Source: Lachnospiraceae bacterium (lineage in GTDB: Bacteria; Bacillota; Clostridia; Lachnospirales; Lachnospiraceae). Taken from it: a DNA stretch of 64,000 nucleotides. The stretch lies in contig BLLU01000153.1 in NCBI GenBank assembly GCA_011959105.1, positions 1-64,000 on the forward strand, read 5' to 3'. Of this stretch, positions 1-10,535 are shown piece by piece. The position numbers were made by a program, and so were the translations under genes. A model generated the notes under the pieces. That model searched no databases, had not been told where the DNA came from, and was given only the letters and a program-made list of their open reading frames with translations. The first letter of the stretch is position 1, and each line of letters starts with the position of its first letter.

Positions 1-7
1 CACCAGG

Positions 8-141
8 AAGGTGTGCTTGTAGGAAATATGCGGTACTAAAAACAGCATATTACCGAAAGGCACACTGATTCCTGACGGGACGCGGAAGCGGCCTGGCGGG
101 AATCACCCGAAAGGTGTGCCTGTAGGAAATATGCGGTACTA
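8..141 (+). repeat. 31-nt direct repeat upstream of uppP
   Basis: Two copies of a 31-nt sequence lie at 8-38 and 111-141 and differ at one base. Each begins AAGGTGTGC, has the core GGAAATATGCGGTACTA, and the second runs on into TATAAT. They are 103 nt apart. The core recurs in partial form at 1178-1197, 1284-1302, 5785-5806 and 34274-34295. It looks like a promoter-type -10 region that was locally duplicated, but no good -35 is seen at normal spacing. Confidence 0.7.
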
Positions 142-145
142 TAAT
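123..145 (+). promoter_or_regulatory. Putative promoter -10 motif of uppP
   Basis: The motif AGGAAATATGCGGTACTATAAT ends in a perfect TATAAT at 140-145, only 18 nt before the chosen uppP start. That would leave a very short leader that overlaps the ribosome binding site, so either transcription starts very close to the gene or the motif has another role. Confidence 0.4.
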
Positions 146-163
146 AAGAAAGGAACACAGATA

Positions 164-1021
164 ATGTTGGAGATACTGAAAGCAATACTTTATGGAATCG
201 TGGAGGGTATTACGGAATGGCTGCCTGTCAGCAGCACCGGGCATTTGATCCTGCTGGAGGAACTGATGCCCTTTGCCGGTATGAGCGAGGACTTTTTCGG
301 CATGTTTGACGTGGTGATCCAGCTGGGAGCCATCCTGGCAGTGGTGGTGCTCTTCTGGAATAAACTCTGGCCCTTCGCTTTTACTGCCGGGGCCAGGGAA
401 AAGAATCCCGGCAATATTCCCTGGCTGCGCATGGATATCATGACCATGTGGTTTAAAATCCTGGTTTCCTGTGTGCCTGCGGCAATCATAGGCGTGCTGT
501 TTGACGATGTGCTGAACGCCCTGTTTTATCGCTATGAGGTGGTGGCGTTGGCATTGATTATTTTCGGCGTGGCCTTCATCCTTATAGAAAACTGGAATAA
601 GGGCAGAAGTCCCCGGATCAATACCCTGGCGGAGATCACCTATCAGACGGCGCTGCTCATCGGCGTGTTCCAGGTGATCGCGGCGGTATTCCCGGGAACT
701 TCCCGCTCCGGCGCCACCATCGTGGGGGCGCTGCTCATCGGTGTGTCCCGCACCGTGGCGGCGGAGTACACTTTTTTCCTGGCCGTGCCCGTGATGTTCG
801 GTGCCAGCCTGCTGAAGCTGGTAAAGTTCGGTTTCCACTTTACGCCCATGGAATTGGGTGCCCTTCTGGCGGGATGTGCGGTAGCCTTTATCGTATCTGT
901 TTTTGTGCTGCGCTTTCTGCTGAGTTATATTAAGAAGCATGACTTTAAGCTGTTTGGCTGGTATCGCATCCTGCTGGGTCTGGTGGTGCTGGTGGCTTTC
1001 AGATTCTGGATACATGCATAG
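164..1021 (+). CDS. uppP: Undecaprenyl-diphosphate phosphatase (BacA/UppP family)
   Basis: Integral membrane phosphatase that turns undecaprenyl diphosphate into undecaprenyl phosphate, recycling the lipid carrier for peptidoglycan and surface polysaccharide synthesis. The 285-aa product has several hydrophobic segments and the two family signature loops: EGITEWLPVSSTGHL near the N terminus, and PGTSRSG in the middle. The ATG at 164 is chosen because a GAAAGGAA ribosome binding site precedes it and translation then begins MLEILKAILYG, as in the family; an upstream in-frame GTG at 116 falls within the repeated promoter-like DNA. Length is normal. Its product feeds the many undecaprenyl-phosphate users encoded after 32 kb, although it is not linked to them. 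Confidence 0.95.
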   Translation: MLEILKAILYGIVEGITEWLPVSSTGHLILLEELMPFAGMSEDFFGMFDVVIQLGAILAVVVLFWNKLWPFAFTAGAREKNPGNIPWLRMDIMTMWFKILVSCVPAAIIGVLFDDVLNALFYRYEVVALALIIFGVAFILIENWNKGRSPRINTLAEITYQTALLIGVFQVIAAVFPGTSRSGATIVGALLIGVSRTVAAEYTFFLAVPVMFGASLLKLVKFGFHFTPMELGALLAGCAVAFIVSVFVLRFLLSYIKKHDFKLFGWYRILLGLVVLVAFRFWIHA

Positions 1022-1318
1022 GTTGTAATAATGCTATTTTGAACGCAAAAAAACGTTGTGATTATGCCCAAGATTATTGACATATTAAAGCTTTTAGGAG
1101 GCAATATGGCAAATTTTCAATAAAAAGTTGACAGAATAGAAAAAAAGGAATACACTGTAGCGTAACAGGGGTGACAGTAGGAAATTTGGCATATATAGGA
1201 CCTTGTAAGGCGCGGATGGAGCATGATCGGGGAAGTCCGGGCGATGCCTGCGGCAGTGGGATACGGCTCCAGGTAATGCTGTGACAAATATGGCATATAA
1301 TGAAGGGAGATAAGTATT
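1022..1318 (+). other. Intergenic region before the DUF6465 gene
   Basis: About 300 bases without a convincing gene. It holds a good promoter (1128-1156) and two related motifs, TAGGAAATTTGGCATATATA at 1178-1197 and a ACAAATATGGCATATAAT at 1284-1301, each preceded by GTGACA. A G-rich stretch lies between them. No known riboswitch or structured RNA was recognised. Confidence 0.5.
1128..1156 (+). promoter_or_regulatory. Sigma-A type promoter upstream of the DUF6465 gene
   Basis: TTGACA at 1128-1133 and TACACT at 1151-1156 are separated by 17 nt. Transcription from here would give a leader of about 155 nt before the gene at 1319. Confidence 0.65.
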
Positions 1319-1792
1319 ATGGCACCAGCAAAGAAGAACGTAACTGTCAGTAAGGAAGAAACCAAGCCTGTAAGCAAGGCGCCTGTCAAGGAGGAAACCC
1401 CCGTGGCGGAGACTGTGAAAGCTGCGTCTGACAGGGAGGAAGCTCCCAGGGCGGAAGAGGTGAAGACGGAGGCTCCCAAGGCTGAGAAAAAGCCTGCGGC
1501 GGCTGCCGAGAAGAAGAAACCGGGCAGGAAGCCTTCGGCCAAAACTGCGGAGAAGAAACCGGCAGAGAAGAAAACTGCCGTGAAGAAAGAACTGAAGTCC
1601 GATATCACGGTGCAGTTCGGCGGCAAGTCCTACACCCAGGAGGAACTGGTGCAGATTGCAAAGGATGTGTGGAAGTATGACCTGAATCAGAAGGCTTCCG
1701 ATCTGACCAGCATTGAGTTGTATGTAAAGCCCGAAGAGCATGTGGCTTACTATGTGATGAACAAGGAGTTTGCCGGCAGCTTCTATTTATAA
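1319..1792 (+). CDS. Lysine/alanine-rich DUF6465 family protein
   Basis: A 157-aa protein in two parts. Residues 1-95 are a low-complexity, highly charged tail rich in Lys, Ala, Glu and Pro, with an AT-hook-like KKPGRKPSAK element. Residues about 96-157 form a compact conserved domain (ITVQFGGKSYTQEEL and following) typical of the uncharacterised DUF6465 proteins of Lachnospiraceae. The basic tail resembles histone-like nucleoid proteins, so nucleic acid binding is a reasonable guess but is not shown. A GGGAG ribosome binding site precedes the ATG. It is monocistronic, with its own promoter and a strong terminator. Confidence 0.8.
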   Translation: MAPAKKNVTVSKEETKPVSKAPVKEETPVAETVKAASDREEAPRAEEVKTEAPKAEKKPAAAAEKKKPGRKPSAKTAEKKPAEKKTAVKKELKSDITVQFGGKSYTQEELVQIAKDVWKYDLNQKASDLTSIELYVKPEEHVAYYVMNKEFAGSFYL

Positions 1793-1824
1793 GACGGAGG
1801 CGGTACGGAGCGGGAATACGGACA

Positions 1825-1871
1825 GAGCGCAGTTAGGGGACGGTTGAATGTCCCGGCTGCGCTCTTTTTTT
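1825..1871 (+). terminator. Rho-independent terminator after the DUF6465 gene
   Basis: GAGCGCAG pairs with CTGCGCTC, with an inner GGGAC/GTCCC pairing, and is followed directly by seven T residues. Confidence 0.9.
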
Positions 1872-1920
1872 GTTTACGGACCGTTTAGAATTATTTTAGA
1901 AATAATTTTCCGGAAAGCAG

Positions 1921-1949
1921 TTGACAATAAGTGGGGTAAGTGCTATTTT
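1921..1949 (+). promoter_or_regulatory. Promoter of the hrcA-grpE-dnaK operon
   Basis: A perfect TTGACA at 1921-1926 and TATTTT at 1944-1949 are separated by 17 nt, with an extended -10 TGC before the hexamer. The CIRCE operator starts 14 nt downstream, so bound HrcA would block initiation. Confidence 0.85.
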
Positions 1950-1963
1950 AATTCTAGTAAGTG

Positions 1964-1990
1964 TTAGCACTCCATTCAGTCGAGTGCTAA
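1964..1990 (+). promoter_or_regulatory. CIRCE operator (HrcA binding site)
   Basis: TTAGCACTC (1964-1972), a 9-nt spacer, and GAGTGCTAA (1982-1990): a perfect match to the classical CIRCE inverted repeat. It places the operon under class I heat-shock control, in which the HrcA repressor needs GroEL to stay active. Confidence 0.97.
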
Positions 1991-2017
1991 CAACGAGCGG
2001 AAGGCAGGGAGATGAGG

Positions 2018-3043
2018 ATGCAGTTAGACGAGCGAAAGACAAAAATATTGCAGGCCATCATCCGCAACTATCTGGAGACAGGCGAGCCGGTGGGCAGCAG
2101 GACGATCAGCAAATATACGGATCTCAACCTCAGTTCCGCCACCATTCGCAATGAGATGGCTGATCTGGAGGAACTTGGCTATATCGTCCAGCCCCATACT
2201 TCCGCCGGACGGATCCCTTCCGACCAGGGTTACCGCTTCTATGTGGACTGCATGATGGAGCAGAAGGAACAGGAAGTGGTGGAGATGAAGGAGATGCTGC
2301 TGGAGAGGCAGGACCGTATGGAGAACCTGCTGAAGCAGGTGGCCAGGGTGCTGGCCAGGAACACCCAGTACGCCACCATGATCAGTGCTCCACAGACCCA
2401 CGGCAGCAAGGTGAAGTTCATCCAGCTGTCCCGGGTGGATTACAACCAGATCCTGGCAGTGATAGTGGTGGAAGGTAATGTGATCAAAAACAATATCCTT
2501 CATGTGACCCAGGAACTGGACGATGAGACGCTGCTGAAGCTGAATATCCTGCTGAACACCCATCTGAACGGGCTGTGCATGGAGGAAATCAATCTGGGAA
2601 TGATCTCTGCCATGAAACAGCAGGCGGGTATCCACAGCGACATCGTCAGCGATGTGATTGACGCGGTGGCCGAAGCCATCAAGGCGGACGAAGATCTGGA
2701 GATTTATACCAGCGGCACCAACAATATTTTCCGATATCCGGAGTTGGCGGATCAGCAGAAAGCCAGCGAACTGATCACCACATTTGAAGAGAAGGAACTG
2801 CTCAGCGAATTGGTGCAGGAGACCCTGTCGGACAGTACAGGCACGGGAATCCAGGTATATATCGGAGAGGAGACGCCCGTCAGGGGAATGAAGGACTGCA
2901 GTGTGGTGACCGCCACCTACGAACTGGAAGAGGGCATGAAAGGCACCATCGGGATCATCGGCCCCAAGCGCATGGACTACGATAAAGTGATAGGAACCCT
3001 GCAGACGCTGAAGCAACAGTTGGATGAATTGTATAAGAAATAG
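2018..3043 (+). CDS. hrcA: Heat-inducible transcription repressor HrcA
   Basis: Repressor of the class I heat-shock genes; binds the CIRCE element just upstream and so controls its own operon. The N-terminal winged helix begins MQLDERKTKILQAIIRNYL and continues through SATIRNEMADLEELGY, the DNA-recognition region, and TSAGRIPSDQGYRFYVD. The rest is the dimerisation domain. Of two nearby ATGs, 2018 is preferred over 2012: the AGGGAG ribosome binding site (2006-2011) touches the first but lies 6 nt from the second. Product 341 aa, usual for the family. First gene of the hrcA-grpE-dnaK-dnaJ set. Confidence 0.97.
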   Translation: MQLDERKTKILQAIIRNYLETGEPVGSRTISKYTDLNLSSATIRNEMADLEELGYIVQPHTSAGRIPSDQGYRFYVDCMMEQKEQEVVEMKEMLLERQDRMENLLKQVARVLARNTQYATMISAPQTHGSKVKFIQLSRVDYNQILAVIVVEGNVIKNNILHVTQELDDETLLKLNILLNTHLNGLCMEEINLGMISAMKQQAGIHSDIVSDVIDAVAEAIKADEDLEIYTSGTNNIFRYPELADQQKASELITTFEEKELLSELVQETLSDSTGTGIQVYIGEETPVRGMKDCSVVTATYELEEGMKGTIGIIGPKRMDYDKVIGTLQTLKQQLDELYKK

Positions 3044-3101
3044 AAAGCGGACCGGGGATTTGAATATAGGACGGATACGTTCTAAGGAAAGGGATGATGA
3101 C

Positions 3102-3782
3102 ATGGCAGAGCAGGAAAAGGATATTTTAGAGGAAGAGTTGGGAGAAGAGAAGTCTGTGGAGGAACAGGCCCCGGAGGAAATCGGAGAATCCCAGGGAGAA
3201 CCGGCGGACACAGCGGAAGCGGAGCAGGACGGCGGGGAGACACCGGCGGAGGACAATGCGGGGGAGGCCCCCGAGGGCGAGGACCCCAAGACCTGGGCCG
3301 AAAAGCGGGCAGCTAAGAAGCAGGCAAAGCAGGATAAGAAAGCGGATGCCGCAAAGGAGAAGATCGCGGAACTTGAAGATCGGGTGAAGCGTCAGCTGGC
3401 TGAGTTTGAAAACTTCCGAAACAGAACGGAAAAAGAGAAGCAGGCCATGTTTGAGACCGGCGCCAAGAGCGTTATAGAGAAAATCCTTCCGATTATCGAC
3501 AATTTCGAGCGAGGCCTGGCCACGGTGCCCGAAGGGCAGCAGGGCGACGGCTTTGTGGAGGGTATGAATAAGATCTACAAGCAGATGATGACGGAACTGG
3601 AGAACATCGGCGTTAAGCCCATAGAGGCTGTGGGATGTGAGTTTGATCCCAATCTTCACAATGCGGTGATGCAGGTGGAGAACGAGGAACTGGAGTCCGG
3701 CACGGTGGCGCAGGAACTGCAAAAGGGTTATACCTACAGGGATTCTGTCGTAAGGCACAGTATGGTTTCTGTAGTTTCATAG
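3102..3782 (+). CDS. grpE: Nucleotide exchange factor GrpE
   Basis: Cochaperone that releases ADP from DnaK. The 226-aa product starts with a long acidic, Glu/Pro/Ala-rich tail (about residues 1-80), then a Lys/Ala-rich coiled coil, then the GrpE core with ENFRNRTEKEK and the beta-wing region ending RDSVVRHSMVSVV. The ATG at 3102 has an AAGGAAAGG ribosome binding site 9 nt upstream; a longer in-frame form from 3024 would overlap the end of hrcA and has no such site. It lies 58 nt after hrcA and 50 nt before dnaK, in the same transcript. Confidence 0.95.
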   Translation: MAEQEKDILEEELGEEKSVEEQAPEEIGESQGEPADTAEAEQDGGETPAEDNAGEAPEGEDPKTWAEKRAAKKQAKQDKKADAAKEKIAELEDRVKRQLAEFENFRNRTEKEKQAMFETGAKSVIEKILPIIDNFERGLATVPEGQQGDGFVEGMNKIYKQMMTELENIGVKPIEAVGCEFDPNLHNAVMQVENEELESGTVAQELQKGYTYRDSVVRHSMVSVVS

Positions 3783-3814
3783 ATACAGCATTTCAAATTA
3801 TCAGTTCATTATAG

Positions 3815-5716
<1,902 letters not shown>

Positions 5717-5744
5717 GCTGGCGGCGTCCAGATTTTTACACCGG

Positions 5745-5769
5745 AGAATGGCTCGTTCTGAGCCATTCT
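5745..5769 (+). other. Perfect 10-bp stem-loop between dnaK and dnaJ
   Basis: AGAATGGCTC (5745-5754), loop GTTCT, GAGCCATTCT (5760-5769). No T run follows, so it is unlikely to be a full terminator. It could attenuate read-through into dnaJ, or protect or process the dnaK message. Confidence 0.7.
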
Positions 5770-5777
5770 TCATGTGG

Positions 5778-5806
5778 TTGTGATAAAGGATATGCGGTAC
5801 TATTAA
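5778..5806 (+). promoter_or_regulatory. Possible internal promoter of dnaJ
   Basis: TTGTGA at 5778-5783 and TATTAA at 5801-5806 are 17 nt apart and contain the ATATGCGGTACTAT motif also found before uppP. The predicted start point would fall on the AGGAGG ribosome binding site at 5811, which is unusual. Confidence 0.35.
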
Positions 5807-5824
5807 TAGCAGGAGGTCATATTT

Positions 5825-7003
5825 ATGGCAGAACAGAAACGAGATTATTATGAGGTCCTGGGCGTAGGGAAGAATGCGGACGATACGGAGATCAAGAAAG
5901 CATACCGTGCCCTGGCCAAGAAATATCATCCCGACGTAAACCCGGGGAATGCGGAAGCAGAAGCAAAATTCAAGGAAGCATCCGAGGCTTATGCGGTTTT
6001 GAGTGATCCGGACAAGAGACGCCAGTATGACCAGTTTGGCCATGCGGCCTTTGAGGGCGGCGCAGGCGGTCCCGGCGGATTTGATTTCAGCGGCGCGGAT
6101 TTCAGCGATATTTTCGGGGACATCTTCGGGGACTTTTTCGGCGGCCGCAGCAGGAGCGCCGGCAACGGTCCCATGAAGGGGGCCAATCTGCGCACCAGCG
6201 TGCGGATCACCTTCGAGGAAGCCGTGTTTGGCTGTGAGAAGCAGATTGAACTGACAGTCAAGGAGAACTGCAAGACTTGTAACGGTACCGGCGCAAAACC
6301 GGGAACCAGCCCGGAGACCTGCTCCAAATGCGGCGGCAAGGGCCAGGTGGTGTTCACCTCCCAGTCCTTCTTCGGCACGGTGCGGAATGTGCAGGCCTGT
6401 CCCGACTGTCAGGGAACCGGCAAGATCATTAAGGAAAAATGCGCGGACTGCCGGGGCACAGGTTATGTGCCCATGAAGAAGCGGTATGCGGTGGATATTC
6501 CCGCAGGTATTGACAATGGGCAGTGCAAGCGTCTGCCCGGCCTGGGCGAGCCCGGTACCAACGGCGGCGCCAGAGGCGATGTGCTGGTGGAAGTGGTGGT
6601 GGGACGCCATCCCATCTTCCAGAGGCAGGACTACAACATCTTCTCCACCGTACCCATCTCCTTTGCCGTGGCGGCGCTGGGGGGCGAGATCGTCATTGAC
6701 ACTGTGGACGGCAAGGTGATCTATGATGTAAAGGCAGGGACGCAGACGGATACCAAGGTGCGTCTGAAAGGCAAGGGTGTTCCCACCCTGCGCAACAAGG
6801 AAGTGCGGGGCGACCACTATGTGACGCTGGTGGTGGAAGTGCCCGACAGATTATCTCATGAGGCCAAGGAATTGCTTCGCCAGTTTGACGCGGAGAGCGG
6901 CGACAGCCTGAACGCGGCCAAGAAGCTGGAGAAGGACGACAAACCCGGCGAGGGCAAGGACGGTAAGGAAGGCAAGGATAAGAAGAAAAAGTTCTGGAAG
7001 TAG
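5825..7003 (+). CDS. dnaJ: Chaperone protein DnaJ
   Basis: Cochaperone that stimulates the DnaK ATPase and presents substrates. It has an N-terminal J domain with the [10 protein letters not shown] loop (HPD), a Gly/Phe-rich linker (about residues 75-115), and a four-repeat zinc finger ([32 protein letters not shown]). C-terminal substrate-binding beta domains follow, with an unusually charged Lys/Gly/Glu tail. 392 aa, type I DnaJ. It follows dnaK after 108 nt that hold a stem-loop and a promoter-like motif, so it may be partly uncoupled from the CIRCE transcript. The gene ends at a strong terminator. Confidence 0.98.
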   Translation: MAEQKRDYYEVLGVGKNADDTEIKKAYRALAKKYHPDVNPGNAEAEAKFKEASEAYAVLSDPDKRRQYDQFGHAAFEGGAGGPGGFDFSGADFSDIFGDIFGDFFGGRSRSAGNGPMKGANLRTSVRITFEEAVFGCEKQIELTVKENCKTCNGTGAKPGTSPETCSKCGGKGQVVFTSQSFFGTVRNVQACPDCQGTGKIIKEKCADCRGTGYVPMKKRYAVDIPAGIDNGQCKRLPGLGEPGTNGGARGDVLVEVVVGRHPIFQRQDYNIFSTVPISFAVAALGGEIVIDTVDGKVIYDVKAGTQTDTKVRLKGKGVPTLRNKEVRGDHYVTLVVEVPDRLSHEAKELLRQFDAESGDSLNAAKKLEKDDKPGEGKDGKEGKDKKKKFWK

Positions 7004-7020
7004 ACAGGTGTTTTCATATA

Positions 7021-7052
7021 AGGGGGCTCCTTTACCGGGGAGCCTCCTTTTT
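7021..7052 (+). terminator. Terminator of the heat-shock operon
   Basis: AGGGGGCTCC (7021-7030) pairs with GGAGCCTCCT (7039-7048) with one G-U pair, followed by a run of T. The T run overlaps the stop codon of the opposing gene by two bases. Confidence 0.85.
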
Positions 7053-8478
7053 AACGCAGCAATTCAAACAGATCCGCGCCGTCCTCCTGATAGGTCAGAT
7101 ACAATTCCTCATAGGAATCAATGAGATAATGGGGATGATCCGGGAACACATCCTGTTTTAAATAAAATACCACCTTATTGAGGAAGCTGTCCCGCTGACA
7201 CAGGTCGGCTTCCGACACAAAGAAAGGGCCCAGCTTTTTGTTCTCCGGGATGCGGGACAGGTGGCGGCGGGCAGTATCGGAGCGCTCTGCCATCTCCTGT
7301 AACTGCTGCCTGTTGACCATATCTATGAGTTTGTTCACCAGCCGGGCAAAGGTGGGCCAGTCCCTGGACAGATGTCCTTCATAATATAGCTGGCTCACGA
7401 AGTCTTCCAGGGGCGTGCCCTGGAAGATGGCGGTAAGGGGTCTGCGCCCTGCGAAGGTATCGTAGGGATGGCTCCATTCCCGGGGCAGATCATCAAAGCT
7501 GATCCGCACATACTCCAGTGCGAACCGGCGCTTGAAGGCATTGTCCAGCACAAAGATATTCTCGTCCGCCGTATTCATGGTGGCCAGAATATTGAAGTTG
7601 GCGGGAAACCATACCTTTCCCTCCATAAACAGCTTTTTAAGACCCGGATCCCGGGAAAAAAAGGCCGTGATATCGTTGTTGGCCACCGGGTATTCGGATT
7701 TGCCGCTGCCCTGGCGGTCCAGCAGTTGAAACAAATCCCCGAAAATGGCAGGGGAATTGCCTCGATTGATTTCCTCGATTATCAGATAATATTTTTCCGA
7801 GGGATGCATGAAGGCTTCTTTCAACAGGAGGGTCAGGGGTCCTGCCGCAAAGATATAGTCCAGGGGGCGGTCCTGGGTGACCAGGGGTTTGATGCTGCCC
7901 ACAAAGTCCTGATAGGTGTAGGTGGGGTGAAAAATCAGCCGCTTGCAATGGGCGTCCCGCTCTCCGGCAACGGGATACTCCTTTTCAATCATCTTGTTCA
8001 CCCGGTAGGATTTACCCGTTCCGGGAGCCCCGTAGTAGATTTTCTGCAGGGGGCACATGGGGACTTCTTCATAGCGGAAGTCCAGGCCCTGGTCATCGTC
8101 ATAAGCCTCGTTGCGGATATCCTGCTTTAAGTAAAAGGGCGTGGAGACCTGGGGGGCCTGGGAGGCGTCCGTGCCCCGCAGAAAGGCCTGGTACAACTGG
8201 ATGGCGGCGGCCAGGGTTCCGTTGCCGTAGGCTTCGTTGGCATTGCGGAATTCCGCTTTTCCCTGAAGCTGTTCATATATGCTGTCGAATTCATAGCCAT
8301 TTTTATAGAAAAAGAGATTGCCGGCCACATAGGGTTCCAGCATTCGGCATCCTGTCCGCAGTGCATGGGAGTAAGCGATAATGGCATTGTCCGTGTAGCG
8401 GCGTATTCCTCCATCGTTGTACTGTTTCCGCATCCATTCCCGAAAGGCCTGTTCCTGTTCCTCATTATTAAGCCGCAT
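7051..8478 (-). CDS. McrB-like AAA+ ATPase, solitary
   Basis: A 475-aa AAA+ ATPase related to the GTPase/ATPase subunit of McrBC-type restriction enzymes. From the start at 8478, residues 1-145 form an N-terminal region without a recognised DNA-binding domain. Walker A is GAPGTGKS at about 150-157, Walker B is IIEEINRGNSPAIFGD, and the sensor motif is ILATMNTADEN followed by FKRRFA. The ATG at 8478 has a GGGAGGAG ribosome binding site 6 nt away; a longer form to 8529 lacks one. No McrC nuclease partner is adjacent: it stands alone, opposite in strand, between dnaJ and prmA. Function could be defence or an AAA+ remodelling role; the sequence does not decide. Confidence 0.85.
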   Translation of the reverse strand: MRLNNEEQEQAFREWMRKQYNDGGIRRYTDNAIIAYSHALRTGCRMLEPYVAGNLFFYKNGYEFDSIYEQLQGKAEFRNANEAYGNGTLAAAIQLYQAFLRGTDASQAPQVSTPFYLKQDIRNEAYDDDQGLDFRYEEVPMCPLQKIYYGAPGTGKSYRVNKMIEKEYPVAGERDAHCKRLIFHPTYTYQDFVGSIKPLVTQDRPLDYIFAAGPLTLLLKEAFMHPSEKYYLIIEEINRGNSPAIFGDLFQLLDRQGSGKSEYPVANNDITAFFSRDPGLKKLFMEGKVWFPANFNILATMNTADENIFVLDNAFKRRFALEYVRISFDDLPREWSHPYDTFAGRRPLTAIFQGTPLEDFVSQLYYEGHLSRDWPTFARLVNKLIDMVNRQQLQEMAERSDTARRHLSRIPENKKLGPFFVSEADLCQRDSFLNKVVFYLKQDVFPDHPHYLIDSYEELYLTYQEDGADLFELLR

Positions 8479-8562
8479 GTCCGCTCCTCCCGTCAGAAAA
8501 TCTGTTTTCCTGATTCCAGTATGCATCAAAAGAGCGGCATTTGCAACTGTTTGAATAAGTAT

Positions 8563-8591
8563 TTGACAGGTTTTTTAATTGATTGTACAAT
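8563..8591 (+). promoter_or_regulatory. Promoter of the prmA-rsmE operon
   Basis: Perfect TTGACA (8563-8568), 17-nt spacer, TACAAT (8586-8591). The start of prmA is 68 nt downstream. It is divergent from the McrB-like gene. Confidence 0.8.
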
Positions 8592-8658
8592 AGGTCCATG
8601 TTACGGAAAGCACGCATGCAGGGATCATGCGGAATATAAATTAAAAGGGGAAGAAAAT

Positions 8659-9660
8659 ATGAAGTGGCTCAGATGCAGGATTAAGACAATCACCGACGCG
8701 GAGGACATAATCATCAGTTCCCTGTATGACATAGGCCTGGAGGGGGCGCAGATCGAGGACAAGGTGCCCCTCACCGCTCTGGAGAAGGAGCAGATGTTTG
8801 TGGATATTCTGCCGGAGGGGCCGGAGGACGACGGCGTGGCCTTTCTCAGTTTTTTTGTGGAGAAGCAGGAGGACGGCAGCCTGGAGGTGCAGGGGGATAT
8901 TACGGACCAGGCGTCCCTGCTGGACGCGGTGAAGAGGGAACTGGACGGTATCAGGCAGTTTATGGATATCGGCGAGGGGACTATCACAGTGGACGAGACG
9001 GAAGATATTGACTGGATCAACAACTGGAAGAAGTATTTTCACCAGTTCTATATCGACGATATCCTGGTGATCCCTTCCTGGGAGGAGGCGGAGCCCCGGG
9101 ACGGCGACAGGCTGGTGCTGCATATTGATCCCGGCACCGCTTTTGGCACCGGGATGCATGAGACCACACAGCTGTGCATCCGGCAGCTGCGCAAGCATAT
9201 CACCCCCCAGACCCGTCTGCTGGATGTGGGCACGGGCAGCGGCATCCTGTCCATTCTGTCCCTGATGTTCGGGGCAAAGCACGCCCTGGGCACAGACCTG
9301 GATCCCTGTGCGGTGGACGCGGTGGCGGCCAACTGCCGGGACAACGGAATCGCCCCGGAGGATTTCGAACTGCTGATCGGCAACATCATTACCGACCGGG
9401 AGATACGGGATCGGGTGGGGTACGGCTGCTATGACATCGTGGCGGCCAATATTCTGGCGGAGGTACTGGTGCCGCTGACGCCTGTGATCGTGGAACATTT
9501 AAAACCCGGCGGTATTTACATCACCTCCGGTATCATTGACGACAAAGAACAGGCAGTGCGGGACGCCGTGACGGCGGCGGGCCTTACCATATTGGAAGTG
9601 ACATATCAGGGAGAATGGGTTTCCGTGACCTGCCGGAAACCCGGGGAGGAACGTTCCTAA
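8659..9660 (+). CDS. prmA: Ribosomal protein L11 methyltransferase PrmA
   Basis: SAM-dependent enzyme that methylates ribosomal protein L11. Residues 1-100 form the L11-recognition domain; the Rossmann methyltransferase domain follows, with motif I LDVGTGSGILSI, the acidic loop TDLDP, and the catalytic-site motif DIVAANILAEVL. Translation from ATG 8659 (MKWLRCRIKTI) gives 333 aa, slightly longer than typical Gram-positive members. An AAAGGGGAAG site precedes it. The gene is followed 40 nt later by rsmE, the usual partner. Confidence 0.96.
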   Translation: MKWLRCRIKTITDAEDIIISSLYDIGLEGAQIEDKVPLTALEKEQMFVDILPEGPEDDGVAFLSFFVEKQEDGSLEVQGDITDQASLLDAVKRELDGIRQFMDIGEGTITVDETEDIDWINNWKKYFHQFYIDDILVIPSWEEAEPRDGDRLVLHIDPGTAFGTGMHETTQLCIRQLRKHITPQTRLLDVGTGSGILSILSLMFGAKHALGTDLDPCAVDAVAANCRDNGIAPEDFELLIGNIITDREIRDRVGYGCYDIVAANILAEVLVPLTPVIVEHLKPGGIYITSGIIDDKEQAVRDAVTAAGLTILEVTYQGEWVSVTCRKPGEERS

Positions 9661-9700
9661 AACAATCCGCGCCAAATATCTCATGCATAGGGAGAGAGCC

Positions 9701-10480
9701 ATGTATCAATTTTTTGTGGAACCGGACCAGATCCGGGATAAAGAGATTCTGATCCGGGGCGGAGACGTGAACCATATCAAGAATGTACTGCGCATGCGGG
9801 TGGGGCAGGAACTGTCCGTCAGCAACGGTGTGGACGGCCGGGAATACCGCTGCCATATCGCGGCGTTTCAGGAGGACCAGATCCGCTGCGAACTGCGCTT
9901 TGTCAAAGAAGAGGGGACGGAACTGCCCTCCCGGATCTATCTGCTCCAGGGCCTGCCCAAGGCAGACAAAATGGAGACCATTATTCAAAAGGCTGTGGAA
10001 CTGGGGGTGTACCAGGTGGTCCCCGTGGCCACTCATCGGTCCGTGGTAAAGCTGGACGAGAAGAAAGCGGCGGCCAGGACGGCCCGCTGGCAGTCCATTG
10101 CCGAGGCGGCGGCCAAACAGAGCAGGCGGGGGGTGATTCCCCTGGTACAGCAGGTTATGAACTGGGAGCAGGCCCTGGGATTTGTCAGAGAGGTGCCGGT
10201 AAAGCTGATTCCCTATGAACTGGCGGAGGATATGGATAAGACCAGGGCCATGCTGGAAGGCTTGGAACCCGGCCAGGATATCGCCGTGTTTATCGGCCCC
10301 GAAGGGGGTTTTGAAGAGAGGGAGATTGCCTCCGCCATGGAGGCAGGGGCGGTCCCCATTACGCTGGGGCGGCGGATTCTGCGTACCGAGACGGCGGGCA
10401 TGACCGTGCTGTCCTGGCTGATGTATCATTTGGAGATAGGGGGCGCACCCGGAAGCCGTGGTGCATATGATAGTTTATAG
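9701..10480 (+). CDS. rsmE: 16S rRNA m3U1498 methyltransferase RsmE
   Basis: SPOUT-class enzyme that methylates U1498 of 16S rRNA. The N-terminal PUA-like domain has NHIKNVLRMRVGQEL. The SPOUT domain has LLQGLPKADKMETIIQKAVELG, the SAM-loop sequence FIGPEGGFEERE and the trefoil-knot LGRRILRTETAGMTVLS. 259 aa from ATG 9701, preceded by GGGAGAG. Cotranscribed with prmA. Confidence 0.96.
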   Translation: MYQFFVEPDQIRDKEILIRGGDVNHIKNVLRMRVGQELSVSNGVDGREYRCHIAAFQEDQIRCELRFVKEEGTELPSRIYLLQGLPKADKMETIIQKAVELGVYQVVPVATHRSVVKLDEKKAAARTARWQSIAEAAAKQSRRGVIPLVQQVMNWEQALGFVREVPVKLIPYELAEDMDKTRAMLEGLEPGQDIAVFIGPEGGFEEREIASAMEAGAVPITLGRRILRTETAGMTVLSWLMYHLEIGGAPGSRGAYDSL

Positions 10481-10535
10481 AGACCAGCAGCTTTGAAAGT
10501 TCATGCCCCTCAGGGGGCAGAGAGGGGAGAATATA

